From positions 1 to 34,617 of the forward strand of contig CALVFU010000016.1 of assembly GCA_944326905.1 (NCBI GenBank): a DNA stretch of 34,617 nucleotides. The letters are read 5' to 3'. This DNA comes from Candidatus Gastranaerophilales bacterium (GTDB taxonomy: Bacteria; Cyanobacteriota; Vampirovibrionia; Gastranaerophilales; Gastranaerophilaceae). Under the pieces are notes generated by a model, which searched no databases, was not told the origin of the DNA, and saw only the letters and a list, made by a program, of their open reading frames with translations. The first letter of the stretch is position 1. Every line of letters starts with the position of its first letter. A program made the translations under genes and the position numbers. Positions 1-7,177 of this stretch are shown one piece after another.

Positions 1-173
1 AAAATTCACCATTTACCGACACCATACGGGCGGGGCTCGCTTCGCTCGCGCGGCGCCCTACCGAAAATCCGCTTCTTGGATTATTCGGGGTGTCGGAAAA
101 TTCACCATTTACCGACACCATACGGGCGGGGCTCGCTTCGCTCGCGCGGCGCCCTACCGAAAATCCGCTTCTT
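1..173. repeat. Pair of 77-bp GC-rich direct repeats
   Basis: Bases 1-77 and 97-173 appear identical, separated by a 19-base spacer, giving a 96-base period. The core is very GC-rich (GGGCGGGGCTCGCTTCGCTC followed by GCGCGGCGCCC) inside an otherwise AT-rich region. The spacer end and the second copy can pair: GGTGTCGG at 89-96 with CCGACACC at 112-119. No coding frame is evident. The first copy starts at the window edge, so the array may continue to the left. It resembles a dispersed intergenic repeat rather than a gene or a CRISPR. No other copy was seen in the window. Confidence 0.85.
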
Positions 174-286
174 CAAAATGGTATTATAGCTATATTTCAA
201 GCTTAGTTGTTTTAATCTCACAAATAAGTTCTAAAATTGGGCAGATTAAAATTATGCCGAATAGAATAAATTTCGTGAATTTTGTT

Positions 287-802
287 CTATGGGATGGAAG
301 CCGTTTTAGCGTAAAATTCTAAAGTTGAAAAAACAGCGTGCAGATGTATATCTTTATTTTTATAATGTAATTTAAGAAAATCAAGCATTTTACTGCCTAT
401 ACCTTTATATATTCTATTTTCTGCTTCATGCATATTATCAGGTTCTACTTGTAAATAATCAAGATAGATTGAGCGGGTATCAGGGTTATTGGTTATAATC
501 TTTGCTTCTGCAAGAACCATTTCAGGATTGATATTGTCAAAATTTTCAGTTTGCTTAGTTAAAATAAAGAATTTCTCATCAGAGCTTGGTATTTGAGTAA
601 GTTTAATTGCGTGCGCGTCATTGTAAATATTTTTTGTGAAAGCTCCATTCCAAAGGGAATGAACATTTTTAAGAGCTTTTATATCGCAATTATCAATAGG
701 GTTAATTTCTACCGCGGAAACTTTAAGCGGCGGATTAATTGATTTAACGGGTGTTATTTTTAATGAAGAAATGAATCTACCTTTAAAACTAGTATTATTC
801 AC
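287..802 (-). CDS. GNAT-like N-acetyltransferase, possibly C-terminally truncated
   Basis: A 171-aa protein whose second half has GNAT character: a strand-like IYLDYLQVEP segment, then an acetyl-CoA-loop-like motif YKGIGSKMLDFLKLHY (about residues 130-147), then a strand ending in LEFYAKTASIP, equivalent to the usual FYxKxGF motif. GNAT enzymes transfer acetyl from acetyl-CoA to an amine; the substrate here is unknown. The start is GTG at 800-802, preceded by AAGGAA about 9 nt upstream. The protein ends with TAG just after the FYAKT motif, where family members normally have one more strand, and about 22 further codons are open beyond that stop. It is transcribed toward the GC-rich repeats and divergently from the small gene at 966. 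A lineage-specific intact variant is possible. Confidence 0.6.
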   Translation of the reverse strand: MNNTSFKGRFISSLKITPVKSINPPLKVSAVEINPIDNCDIKALKNVHSLWNGAFTKNIYNDAHAIKLTQIPSSDEKFFILTKQTENFDNINPEMVLAEAKIITNNPDTRSIYLDYLQVEPDNMHEAENRIYKGIGSKMLDFLKLHYKNKDIHLHAVFSTLEFYAKTASIP

Positions 803-965
803 TGTTGTATTTCCTTTTGAATATGGAAAAACTTGTAAATAAAAATTTTTGCTTTTATAAGAAGTGATATATTAAGATTTGTTACAATAATTTAGCCTTT
901 TGAAATTTAATAAAATTTATATACTTTATATATATACGAGACGAAAGACAAACGAGGCAAGCATT

Positions 966-1127
966 ATGGCAGTACTTAATATCTATGACATAAACGCAAA
1001 AGCTAATTCAATTTATAAAGACTTTATAAAAGAACAAGATGAAAATGATAAATCTCAATTATTATACGATGAAATGCAGATATTTGCAGAAACCAATCTA
1101 AATATGTTGAGATATTTGAGAAGATAA
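966..1127 (+). CDS. Small hypothetical protein (53 aa)
   Basis: This short, acidic, probably helical protein begins MAVLNIYDINAKANSIYKD and ends NMLRYLRR. I chose the ATG at 966 because GAGG lies about 9 nt upstream; extending the frame back to 900 adds a low-complexity AT-rich stretch with no ribosome site. A clean terminator follows 45 bases after the stop, so this is a self-contained unit divergent from the acetyltransferase gene. I do not recognise the family. No signal peptide or membrane segment is visible. Confidence 0.5.
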   Translation: MAVLNIYDINAKANSIYKDFIKEQDENDKSQLLYDEMQIFAETNLNMLRYLRR

Positions 1128-1171
1128 AGATATAAATTTATTATTAATTCCCCAATACTATTTAATCAGCG

Positions 1172-1199
1172 CCTGATTTTACAAATCAGGTTTTTTTTT
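1172..1199 (+). terminator. Rho-independent terminator after the 53-aa gene
   Basis: The stem CCTGATTT (1172-1179) pairs with AAATCAGG (1183-1190) around a 3-base loop, followed by nine T. It separates the small gene from nadD, which must therefore start from the short 1200-1238 interval or from read-through. Confidence 0.85.
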
Positions 1200-1238
1200 A
1201 TTTATTCCATGATAATATATTACATAAGGAGAGTAAGT

Positions 1239-1832
1239 ATGAAATTATGTATATATCCGGGAACCTTTAATCCCATACACAATGTTCACCTCACAGTTGC
1301 TGACTTTGCATTAAAATATTATAATTTTGATACTATACTTTTTATTCCTGCATATAAGCCTCCGCATAAAGAGATTGATGATGAGCTTGCAAATCATAGA
1401 TATAATATGGTTAAGCTGGCTATTGAAGGTAATACACAGTTTCAGATAAGTAATATTGAGTATCAAAATGAAAGGTTTTCCTATACGTATTTTACAGTAT
1501 TAGAGCTCTATAAACGTTATAAGCCGGAAGGAAAGATAAACCTTCTTATTGGTACTGATGCCTTTCGCGAGATTGACAGCTGGAAATTTGCCGATGACTT
1601 AAAAAAACAAGTTCACTTTATTGTTTATCCAAGGACTAAAAATTTTCACGAAAAAAATTTCCAAAGGTTTACAGAGTGGCGTTATGATTATGAATTTGCT
1701 CCGATGGAATTTATTGATCTTTCTTCTACAGTATTAAGGAGCCGTATTTATAAGGGAAAACCATGCAGTGGATTAGTCCCAGACAAAGTTTTAGGGTATA
1801 TAAAAGAAAATGGACTTTACCAATTACAATAA
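1239..1832 (+). CDS. nadD: Nicotinate-nucleotide adenylyltransferase
   Basis: This 197-aa protein is NadD, which joins nicotinate mononucleotide to AMP from ATP to make deamido-NAD in NAD synthesis. The nucleotidyltransferase signature YPGTFNPIHNVHL lies at residues 6-18 (His14, His17, the HxxH-type pair), followed by LFIPAYKPPHK, LIGTDAFREI in the middle and the C-terminal LSSTVLRSRI (the ISSTxIR-type motif). The start is ATG 1239, with AAGGAGAG immediately upstream; an upstream frame extension to 1209 has no ribosome site. It overlaps yqeK by 23 bases, the usual bacterial nadD-yqeK pairing. The third partner often found with them, rsfS, is absent here. Confidence 0.95.
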   Translation: MKLCIYPGTFNPIHNVHLTVADFALKYYNFDTILFIPAYKPPHKEIDDELANHRYNMVKLAIEGNTQFQISNIEYQNERFSYTYFTVLELYKRYKPEGKINLLIGTDAFREIDSWKFADDLKKQVHFIVYPRTKNFHEKNFQRFTEWRYDYEFAPMEFIDLSSTVLRSRIYKGKPCSGLVPDKVLGYIKENGLYQLQ

Positions 1833-2400
1833 TATTTTAGAAAAACTGCATGAAACTCTTACTCCGCAAAGATATGAACATTCTCTGGGTGTTGCGGAAG
1901 AAGCTGTTGTCCTTGCAGAGAGATTTGGAATTGATAAAAATAAAGCTTGTATTGCAGGATTACTTCACGATTGTGCAAAATGCCTGCCTAATGAAAAATT
2001 GCTCGACATTGTTGTTAAAAATAAAGATATTTGGGAAATTGATGAGTGCGAGTTATTAAATTATAAAACTTTTCATGCTCCAGCAGGTGTTGTAATTGCG
2101 GAGAAAGAATATGGAATTACGGATAAAGAAATTTTATCTGCAATAAGATGGCATACTCTTGGTAAAAAAAAGATGTCTTCTCTTGAAAAAATAATTTATC
2201 TTGCTGATAAAATTGAAAAAAGAACCAGACCATCTGAGTACAGAGAACAGATTGAAAAATTTTTAAATGAAGAAAATGGTTTGGATAGAGCCATATTAGA
2301 ATCATATAAATTAACAATAAAAAGTTTGGCTGATAGGAATCTTGTAATCTGTTTTCCGACGATAGATATTTATAATAATCTGCTTTCAGAGTTCTTTTAA
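1810..2400 (+). CDS. yqeK: HD-domain hydrolase YqeK (symmetrical Ap4A hydrolase family)
   Basis: A 196-aa HD-superfamily protein. The metal-ligand pattern is complete: His24 (RYEHSLGVA), His53-Asp54 (LLHDCAK), His89 (TFHAPAG), His115 (RWHTLG) and Asp133 (LADKIE). The H-HD-H-H-D set is characteristic of YqeK, shown in other bacteria to split diadenosine tetraphosphate symmetrically into two ADP using a di-metal centre. The start lies inside the 3' end of nadD with only a weak purine stretch before it, suggesting translational coupling. Confidence 0.92.
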   Translation: MDFTNYNNILEKLHETLTPQRYEHSLGVAEEAVVLAERFGIDKNKACIAGLLHDCAKCLPNEKLLDIVVKNKDIWEIDECELLNYKTFHAPAGVVIAEKEYGITDKEILSAIRWHTLGKKKMSSLEKIIYLADKIEKRTRPSEYREQIEKFLNEENGLDRAILESYKLTIKSLADRNLVICFPTIDIYNNLLSEFF

Positions 2401-2469
2401 TTTTTATTGTATAAATGAACTTTTCTTTTTTTATTTCGTTATGTAAATGAAATAAGGAAAAGGGTTTGT

Positions 2470-2766
2470 ATGAATAAAATTTTTTTTTATTTATTATCTG
2501 CATTATTAATGTGTGCGCCGGTATTTGCTTCAAATGTAAATTATTCTTTTACAGTAGGTACGGGTATAAATGCTCCGTTAATGATAATGGATCCTTATAC
2601 CGTCGGATTGTATTCTCCATATTATATGTATAACAGACCCTACTATAAAAATTATTTATATTATGGTGGACATTCATTTTTTGCTCCGCCTCCGCCCCTT
2701 GGTCCAATGCCAGCACTCAAGCATAGAAAACCGGGTATTAGATTACATCCACACCATAAAAGATAG
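2470..2766 (+). CDS. Small exported Tyr/Pro-rich protein
   Basis: A 98-aa protein with a clear N-terminal signal peptide (Lys3, hydrophobic core FFYLLSALLMCAPVFA, likely cleavage after Ala20 or nearby). The mature part is rich in tyrosine (SPYYMYNRPYYKNYLYYGG), then proline (FAPPPPLGPMPA), and ends in a basic His/Lys tail. No catalytic motif is seen. It is probably periplasmic or envelope-associated; function unknown. A purine-rich AAGGAAAAGGG segment precedes the ATG. It follows yqeK by 69 bases and is followed by a terminator, so it may be the last gene of the nadD transcript or have its own promoter. Confidence 0.75.
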   Translation: MNKIFFYLLSALLMCAPVFASNVNYSFTVGTGINAPLMIMDPYTVGLYSPYYMYNRPYYKNYLYYGGHSFFAPPPPLGPMPALKHRKPGIRLHPHHKR

Positions 2767-2805
2767 TCATTCTCAGATTATTTCACTCTTTATTTCAAAA
2801 TCCAC

Positions 2806-2832
2806 AAGCGGTATAACCGCTTTTTTTTTATT
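2806..2832 (+). terminator. Rho-independent terminator after the small exported protein
   Basis: AAGCGGT (2806-2812) pairs with ACCGCTT (2816-2822) over a 3-base loop, followed by a run of T. It faces the end of trmD on the other strand. On that strand the hairpin lacks a following T run, so it serves mainly the plus strand. Confidence 0.8.
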
Positions 2833-3499
2833 TTAATAAATCAGGTCTGCGGCGTTTTGTCCGCTCAAGTTTTTGTTGATATCTGAATTTTGCTATATCT
2901 TTGTGGTTACCGTTTAAAAGGACATCTGGGACTTTGTATCCTCGAAAATCTCTGGGCTTAGTGTATTGCGGATATTCTAAAAGTCCATCTGAAAAGCTGT
3001 CCTCTTCCATAGATTCAATTTTTCCTAATGTCCCTTCAAGTCTTCTGCTTACACTATCTATTATACATAACGCTGGAAGCTCTCCGCCGGTTAGAACGAA
3101 ATCACCAATAGATACTTCTCTTGGCTTAATGATTTCTCTAATTCTTTCATCAAAGCCTTCGTAGTGCCCGCATATCAGGATAAGCTGTTTATAATTAGCA
3201 AGTTCTGCACATATAATATTATTAAAAGTTTCACCTTGAGGTGTCAGCATAATAGTACAGCTGTTTTCAAGCTTTTTAACTGCATCGTATGCATCAACAT
3301 ACGGCTGAGGCATTAAAACCATGCCAGCACCTCCACCATAGGGCGTATCATCAACTTTTTTATGTTTATTAAGCGTATAATCTCTTGGGTTTATTGTGTT
3401 TATTTCAATAACCCCTGCATCTACAGCTCGTTTCATAATACTATAGTTTAAATTGTCTTTAATAACTTCAGGAAATAACGTTAGAACATCAAATCTCAT
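2828..3499 (-). CDS. trmD: tRNA (guanine37-N1)-methyltransferase
   Basis: This 223-aa protein is TrmD, the SPOUT-family enzyme that methylates N1 of G37 next to the anticodon and so prevents +1 frameshifting. It starts MRFDVLTLFPE and carries DDTPYGGGAGMVL (about residues 50-62), the knot segments LILICGHYEGFDERI (107-119) and IGDFVLTGGELPAL (131-144), then LLEYPQYTKP (173-182). Length and order are normal. Its ATG overlaps the rimM stop by one base (TAATG), so translation is coupled to rimM. Confidence 0.97.
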   Translation of the reverse strand: MRFDVLTLFPEVIKDNLNYSIMKRAVDAGVIEINTINPRDYTLNKHKKVDDTPYGGGAGMVLMPQPYVDAYDAVKKLENSCTIMLTPQGETFNNIICAELANYKQLILICGHYEGFDERIREIIKPREVSIGDFVLTGGELPALCIIDSVSRRLEGTLGKIESMEEDSFSDGLLEYPQYTKPRDFRGYKVPDVLLNGNHKDIAKFRYQQKLERTKRRRPDLLK

Positions 3500-4011
3500 T
3501 ATTCTAGCAGTCCATCCATATTAATGATTATAATTTTTCGTTCTTTTATTTTTACTTCTGTAACAATTGCTTTTACAAAAGGAATAAGACTAATTTTGCC
3601 GGATTTTGTTTTAACATTTAATAAGTCAGAAGCGCCGTTGTTAGAAACTCCTGTAACTACTCCTACATATAAATTATCACTATAAACTTCCATACCTATT
3701 AAGTCATTTATTAAATATTCATCTTCCTCGAGCCCTTTTCCGGCGGTTTCTTTTTCCACATACAAAATACACCCTTTATAAGGGATTATATCGTTTATAC
3801 TGTTAAATTCAGTGAATTTAGCAATAGCAGACTTTTGAGCAAATTTTACATACTGGAACGTTAAAGGAATAAACTCATCTTCTGCTTCTAAGTATACTTT
3901 GCTTAAACTGGAAACCCAGCTTTCTCTGCCTTGTGTATAACCGAGTTTTACTTCTCCTTTTATGCCATGAAAATTTAATATTTTGCCAAAGGAAATATAT
4001 TTACTCTTCAT
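3499..4011 (-). CDS. rimM: Ribosome maturation factor RimM
   Basis: This 170-aa protein has the RimM layout. The N-terminal barrel opens with FGKILNFHGIKGEVKL and the C-terminal PRC-barrel contains LINDLIGMEVY, GASDLLNVK and LIPFVKAIV. RimM binds ribosomal protein S19 and helps mature the head of the 30S subunit. It lies between a zinc-ribbon protein gene (11-base overlap) and trmD (1-base overlap), in the classic rimM-trmD order. The sequence is fairly divergent but all landmarks are present. Confidence 0.93.
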   Translation of the reverse strand: MKSKYISFGKILNFHGIKGEVKLGYTQGRESWVSSLSKVYLEAEDEFIPLTFQYVKFAQKSAIAKFTEFNSINDIIPYKGCILYVEKETAGKGLEEDEYLINDLIGMEVYSDNLYVGVVTGVSNNGASDLLNVKTKSGKISLIPFVKAIVTEVKIKERKIIIINMDGLLE

Positions 4012-5023
4012 TTTTTACTTTTGGTTTTCTGCCTCTTTTGGGTTTAGCTGGAGCTTCTTCAACTGCAACAGCTACAGGCTCTTGAACAGAAGGTTCTGCA
4101 GCCTGAACTTCTTCTTGAACAGTAGTAGTTATAGTTTCTGCTGTTTCAGGCATCTCTTCATTTTTTTCAGCGTTTTTCTTTTCTTTTTCTGGGCGTGGAT
4201 GCTTAGGAACTGTACAGTCAGCTGGTTTATCAACTCTGTCCTCATTCCATCTTTCAAGACCTAGCTGCGCGCGAACCAATTTGATACCTACGTGAACACG
4301 CCATTCATCCATTTTTAGCTGAGCAGCAATAATTTTGTGACAGCCGATTGGTGGAAGGGGTAGAAGCGGTTCATATAAACTCTTTATTGCCGTCATTTGA
4401 TCAGGTGTTATCGCCAGTTTCCTTTTTGGAAAAGGAAGCTTCGGCAGCATCATTTTTTGCCTGATTAAGTTAATTCCAAAAAATACTTTTTGCGGCTCTA
4501 TTCCAAGTTTTGCTCCAATCATTTCGTGCGCATCGGGATTAGGCAGCGGGAGCATTGTTTTATATAATACTTCAATATTTTCTAATTGCTCCTTAGAAAG
4601 CAATAATGGTTTTTGTTGTTTTTTAGGTTTGTTAAATGATTTTCTGTTATTTGGGAATCTGTTATTGCCTTGAAATTTGTTATTACGGTTGTTTTGATAC
4701 CGATTATCTGGACGCCTAAATCCGCCTTGAGAATTATCGTGTCCTCTGTCGTTATATCTTCTCTGTTGGTAATAGTTATCGCGGCGGTTGTCTTGTCTTT
4801 GACGCTGCTGGTATCCGCCCTGATTGTAATTGTTATATCTTGGACGCTCATAACTTGGGCGGTCATCACCTGCGGTGTACGAACTGTAGCTTTGCAGCGG
4901 CTTATCGCTTTCTGTTGTATTTTCAGATGATTTATCCGCATACAAACACTTAGGACAAATTACTCGCTTGGGGTTTTTAGTTTCAAATTCAGCACCACAC
5001 TTAATGCACTTGTTGATATACAT
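4001..5023 (-). CDS. Zinc-ribbon, Arg/Asn/Gln-rich protein with duplicated helical repeat
   Basis: This 340-aa protein has four parts. Residues 1-30 form a treble-clef or ribbon-like zinc site, Cys6-x2-Cys9 and Cys23-x2-Cys26. Residues 45-140 are a low-complexity Arg/Asn/Gln/Tyr stretch (NNYNQGGYQQRQRQ and similar) of RNA-binding type. Residues about 143-250 contain two copies of a helical unit centred on LYKTMLPLPNPDAHEMIGAK and LYEPLLPLPPIGCHKIIAAQ, each followed by a second helix (VFFGINLIRQ, VHVGIKLVRA). The tail is acidic then basic (KPKRGRKPKVKNEE). It is the first gene of the rimM-trmD operon, with AGAGG before the ATG. An RNA- or ribosome-linked role is inferred from context and composition; I do not recognise a named family. 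Confidence 0.8.
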   Translation of the reverse strand: MYINKCIKCGAEFETKNPKRVICPKCLYADKSSENTTESDKPLQSYSSYTAGDDRPSYERPRYNNYNQGGYQQRQRQDNRRDNYYQQRRYNDRGHDNSQGGFRRPDNRYQNNRNNKFQGNNRFPNNRKSFNKPKKQQKPLLLSKEQLENIEVLYKTMLPLPNPDAHEMIGAKLGIEPQKVFFGINLIRQKMMLPKLPFPKRKLAITPDQMTAIKSLYEPLLPLPPIGCHKIIAAQLKMDEWRVHVGIKLVRAQLGLERWNEDRVDKPADCTVPKHPRPEKEKKNAEKNEEMPETAETITTTVQEEVQAAEPSVQEPVAVAVEEAPAKPKRGRKPKVKNEE

Positions 5024-5118
5024 AAATTAAAGCCTCTTAATACTTAGGTTAAAAATAAAATACTAATCTTAATAAAAATACGACTCCTCAATAAGTGGAT
5101 AAATAATTTTATATTACT

Positions 5119-5147
5119 ATTATATATCTAAGCAAGGCTGAAATCAA
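5119..5147 (-). promoter_or_regulatory. Sigma70-type promoter of the zinc-ribbon/rimM/trmD operon
   Basis: On the minus strand TTGATT (5147-5142) is followed after 17 bases by TATAAT (5124-5119). The predicted start near 5112 gives a leader of about 90 nt before the ATG at 5023. Only this arrangement in the interval has both good hexamers and ideal spacing. Confidence 0.7.
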
Positions 5148-5175
5148 GTGTTTTAATAAAAATTAAAAACAGTCG

Positions 5176-5212
5176 AAAAAAAGACCGCTTTTAAAGAACT
5201 TAAAGCGGTCTT
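5176..5212 (-). terminator. Strong terminator of the Cys-rich peptide gene
   Basis: AAGACCGCTTT (5181-5191) pairs with AAAGCGGTCTT (5202-5212) around a 10-base loop. On the minus strand it lies just past the stop at 5218 and ends in a T run (complement of 5176-5182). It also has T on the plus-strand side, so it could work in both directions, but no plus-strand gene ends here. Confidence 0.9.
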
Positions 5213-5217
5213 TTTAG

Positions 5218-5514
5218 CTATTTAATGCTATTTTGATGCTGCATTTGGTTTTGCAGTTCATCGCATGCGTCACATGGTGCAGGCGGAGCTGCCGGACATG
5301 GACACGGGTCGTCACATTTTGGTATGCAGTCACAATCCTTCTTTTTACATGGATCACAATCTTTGTTGCATTTACATTTGTCTTTTTGACATTCACATTT
5401 TGGACATGTTCCCCAGTTTGCAGGATTTAAATATTTCCAATCAAAAGCATGTGAGGCTTGTGCAGAGAATGCTAATACTGATAGAATACCTAATACTGAT
5501 AATGTTTTTTTCAT
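5218..5514 (-). CDS. Small secreted Cys-rich protein
   Basis: A 98-aa protein with a signal peptide (MKKTLSVLGILSVLAFSAQA, cleavage probably near SHA-F). The mature part starts DWKYLNPANWG and holds 14 cysteines in about 50 residues, mostly as CxC, CxxC and CxxxC with Lys and Asp between them, then a PAAPPAP linker. The even number and spacing fit either disulfide bonds outside the cytoplasm or metal-thiolate binding. It has a strong AAGGAGG ribosome site 4-5 nt before ATG and its own terminator, suggesting high expression as a single-gene unit. I associate this kind of DWKYLNP-type peptide with Gastranaerophilales, but no function is known to me. Confidence 0.75.
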   Translation of the reverse strand: MKKTLSVLGILSVLAFSAQASHAFDWKYLNPANWGTCPKCECQKDKCKCNKDCDPCKKKDCDCIPKCDDPCPCPAAPPAPCDACDELQNQMQHQNSIK

Positions 5515-5564
5515 TATTCCCTCCTTTTTATACAGGAAGTTTATAGTATTTTTGTATTTTTTTT

Positions 5565-5582
5565 TATACCCGCAAGGGTATA
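5565..5582. other. Small perfect hairpin upstream of the Cys-rich gene
   Basis: TATACCC (5565-5571) pairs with GGGTATA (5576-5582) across a GCAA tetraloop. It lies between the stop of tlyA and the start of the Cys-rich gene. On neither strand is it followed by a T run (the T run precedes it on plus), so it is not a canonical terminator. It could be part of the leader or promoter region of the Cys-rich gene. Confidence 0.4.
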
Positions 5583-5599
5583 CTGTAAGGGTAATTATT

Positions 5600-6409
5600 T
5601 TAAATTAGAACTGCATGTGCGTTATTTACAATGGTTTCAATATCTGTATTTGAATTTGTACCGTTTGTTCCAAACCAGATTAAATATTCTATATTTCCGG
5701 CAGGACCTTTTATTGAGGAGTATGTTAAGCCGTAAATATTAAAATTTAATTCCTTTACACATTTGCAGACATTGTTTATTACATTAATATGGGTAGTTTT
5801 ATCTTTTACTACTCCGCCCTTTTCAACTTGTTCTTTTCCGGCTTCAAATTGCGGCTTTATAAGACAAATGTACTCCTGATTTTCTTCTTTTAATAATGTT
5901 TTGATATTTGGCAGGACTTTTTCTAAGGAAATAAAGGATAAGTCAGACACGCATAAATCAGCAGCAGGTTCATTTTCTGAATAAATCTCACTGTAAGTAC
6001 AATTTTTAAGGTTTGTTTTTTCAATTACTTTTACTCTGCGGTCATTCCTTAATTTCCAGTCAATCTGCCCATATCCTACATCTGCGGCATAAACAAATGC
6101 TGCCCCTCTCTGCAGCAGGCAGTCCGTAAAACCGCCGGTAGAAGCACCTGCATCAAGGCAAATTCTTCCTTCTGGAGAAACATTAAAGGTATCAAGTGCT
6201 TTTTGCAGTTTAAATCCGCCTCTTGAAACGTATGGCATGGACTTTATACTATATTCGTGATTTTTTGTTATATCTATTTGAAACCCGGCTTTTGTAATTA
6301 ACTCCCCGTTGACTTTTACTGATCCTGCAAGTATTGCTGCTGAAGCCTTGCTTTTTGTTTCAAAATAGCCTAAATCTGTTAAAACCTTATCTAAGCGTTC
6401 TTTTTTCAT
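5600..6409 (-). CDS. tlyA: TlyA-family rRNA (cytidine-2'-O)-methyltransferase
   Basis: A 269-aa protein with an N-terminal S4 RNA-binding domain (MKKERLDKVLTDLGYF to VKVNGE, residues 1-40) and a C-terminal FtsJ/RrmJ-like methyltransferase. The SAM-binding start is CLDAGASTGGFTDCLLQRGA, followed by VYAADVGYGQ, LCVSDLSFISL and LIKPQFEAGKE. TlyA proteins 2'-O-methylate cytidines in 16S and/or 23S rRNA. It overlaps tatD by 4 bases (ATGA), the last gene of a mutS2-tatD-tlyA operon. Some TlyA-like proteins have been called hemolysins; the methyltransferase assignment is better supported. Confidence 0.93.
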   Translation of the reverse strand: MKKERLDKVLTDLGYFETKSKASAAILAGSVKVNGELITKAGFQIDITKNHEYSIKSMPYVSRGGFKLQKALDTFNVSPEGRICLDAGASTGGFTDCLLQRGAAFVYAADVGYGQIDWKLRNDRRVKVIEKTNLKNCTYSEIYSENEPAADLCVSDLSFISLEKVLPNIKTLLKEENQEYICLIKPQFEAGKEQVEKGGVVKDKTTHINVINNVCKCVKELNFNIYGLTYSSIKGPAGNIEYLIWFGTNGTNSNTDIETIVNNAHAVLI

Positions 6410-7164
6410 ATCTTGAACACTTTCTCTGCATTGGCTGTTGTTGCCTCTGCAACTTCGCTTACTGTAATGTTTCTTAGTCGTGCAATTTCTTCCGCTGTAT
6501 ATTTAATATAAGCAGGCTGGTTTTCTTTCCCTCTGAACGGTGCCGGAGCAAGATACGGAGAGTCCGTTTCTAACAGAAGTTTATCTAAGGGTACTTTTTG
6601 GGCTACTTCTTTAAGCGTATCCGCTTTTTTAAATGTTACTACTCCGCCTATTGCGAGGTAATACCCTCTCTCTATTATTTTTTTCATAAATTCTAAATCA
6701 CCTGAAAAGCAATGAAAAACAATATCAGAACTATTATTATATTTGTCGATAATTTCAAGTGTATCATCATGTGCGTCTCTATCATGTACTGTTATTGGTA
6801 ATTTAAGAGAATTAGCAAGCTTAATTTGTTTAATAAAAACTTCTTTTTGTTTGTCTATAAAGCTTTTATCCCAATGGTAATCAAGTCCGATTTCTCCTAT
6901 TCCTATGCATTTTGGATGCTTAGCAAACTCTGTAATTAATTCATTGCATTCATCTGTCCATTTTGCTGCTTCTGATGGAAATACTCCAAGTTCAAAAAAA
7001 ACATTTTTAAACCGTGTAGCAATTTCTGCTATAGTTCCAAAACTATCAGGCTCAATCCCGGGGATAATTATTTTATTCACATTATTTTCTGCTGCTTGGG
7101 CAATGTAGTATTCAGTGTAGCCTTCAAGCATATCTAAATGTGCGTGTGTATCAACAAATTCCAT
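6406..7164 (-). CDS. tatD: TatD-family metal-dependent DNase
   Basis: A 252-aa amidohydrolase-fold protein with all TatD metal ligands: His7 and His9 (DTHAHLD), Glu91 (IGEIGLDYHW), His127 (TVHDRDA), His151 (FHCFSG) and Asp201 (LLETDSPYLAP). Such proteins are 3'-5' exonucleases or deoxyribonucleases that use two metals. GGAGAG sits about 7 nt before the ATG. It is located 13 bases after mutS2 and overlaps tlyA. Confidence 0.95.
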   Translation of the reverse strand: MEFVDTHAHLDMLEGYTEYYIAQAAENNVNKIIIPGIEPDSFGTIAEIATRFKNVFFELGVFPSEAAKWTDECNELITEFAKHPKCIGIGEIGLDYHWDKSFIDKQKEVFIKQIKLANSLKLPITVHDRDAHDDTLEIIDKYNNSSDIVFHCFSGDLEFMKKIIERGYYLAIGGVVTFKKADTLKEVAQKVPLDKLLLETDSPYLAPAPFRGKENQPAYIKYTAEEIARLRNITVSEVAEATTANAEKVFKI

Positions 7165-7177
7165 AATTCTCTCTCCA

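Noticed and set aside
1..173. Possible CRISPR array
   Set aside because: Only two copies of a 77-base unit with one 19-base spacer, GC-rich core, and no cas gene nearby.
900..965. Longer N terminus for the 53-aa gene
   Set aside because: The extra residues come from promoter-like AT-rich sequence and no ribosome site precedes ATG-like or TTG starts there, whereas GAGG precedes ATG 966.
2117..2533. Minus-strand 138-aa frame across yqeK
   Set aside because: It is Phe/Tyr/Leu-rich reverse-strand noise over a gene with a complete HD motif set, and it also crosses the start of the next plus-strand gene.
3983..4264. Plus-strand frame over the zinc-ribbon gene's 3' end
   Set aside because: It encodes a Phe/Trp/Cys-rich peptide typical of the reverse of Glu/Lys-rich coding sequence; the minus-strand operon explains the region.
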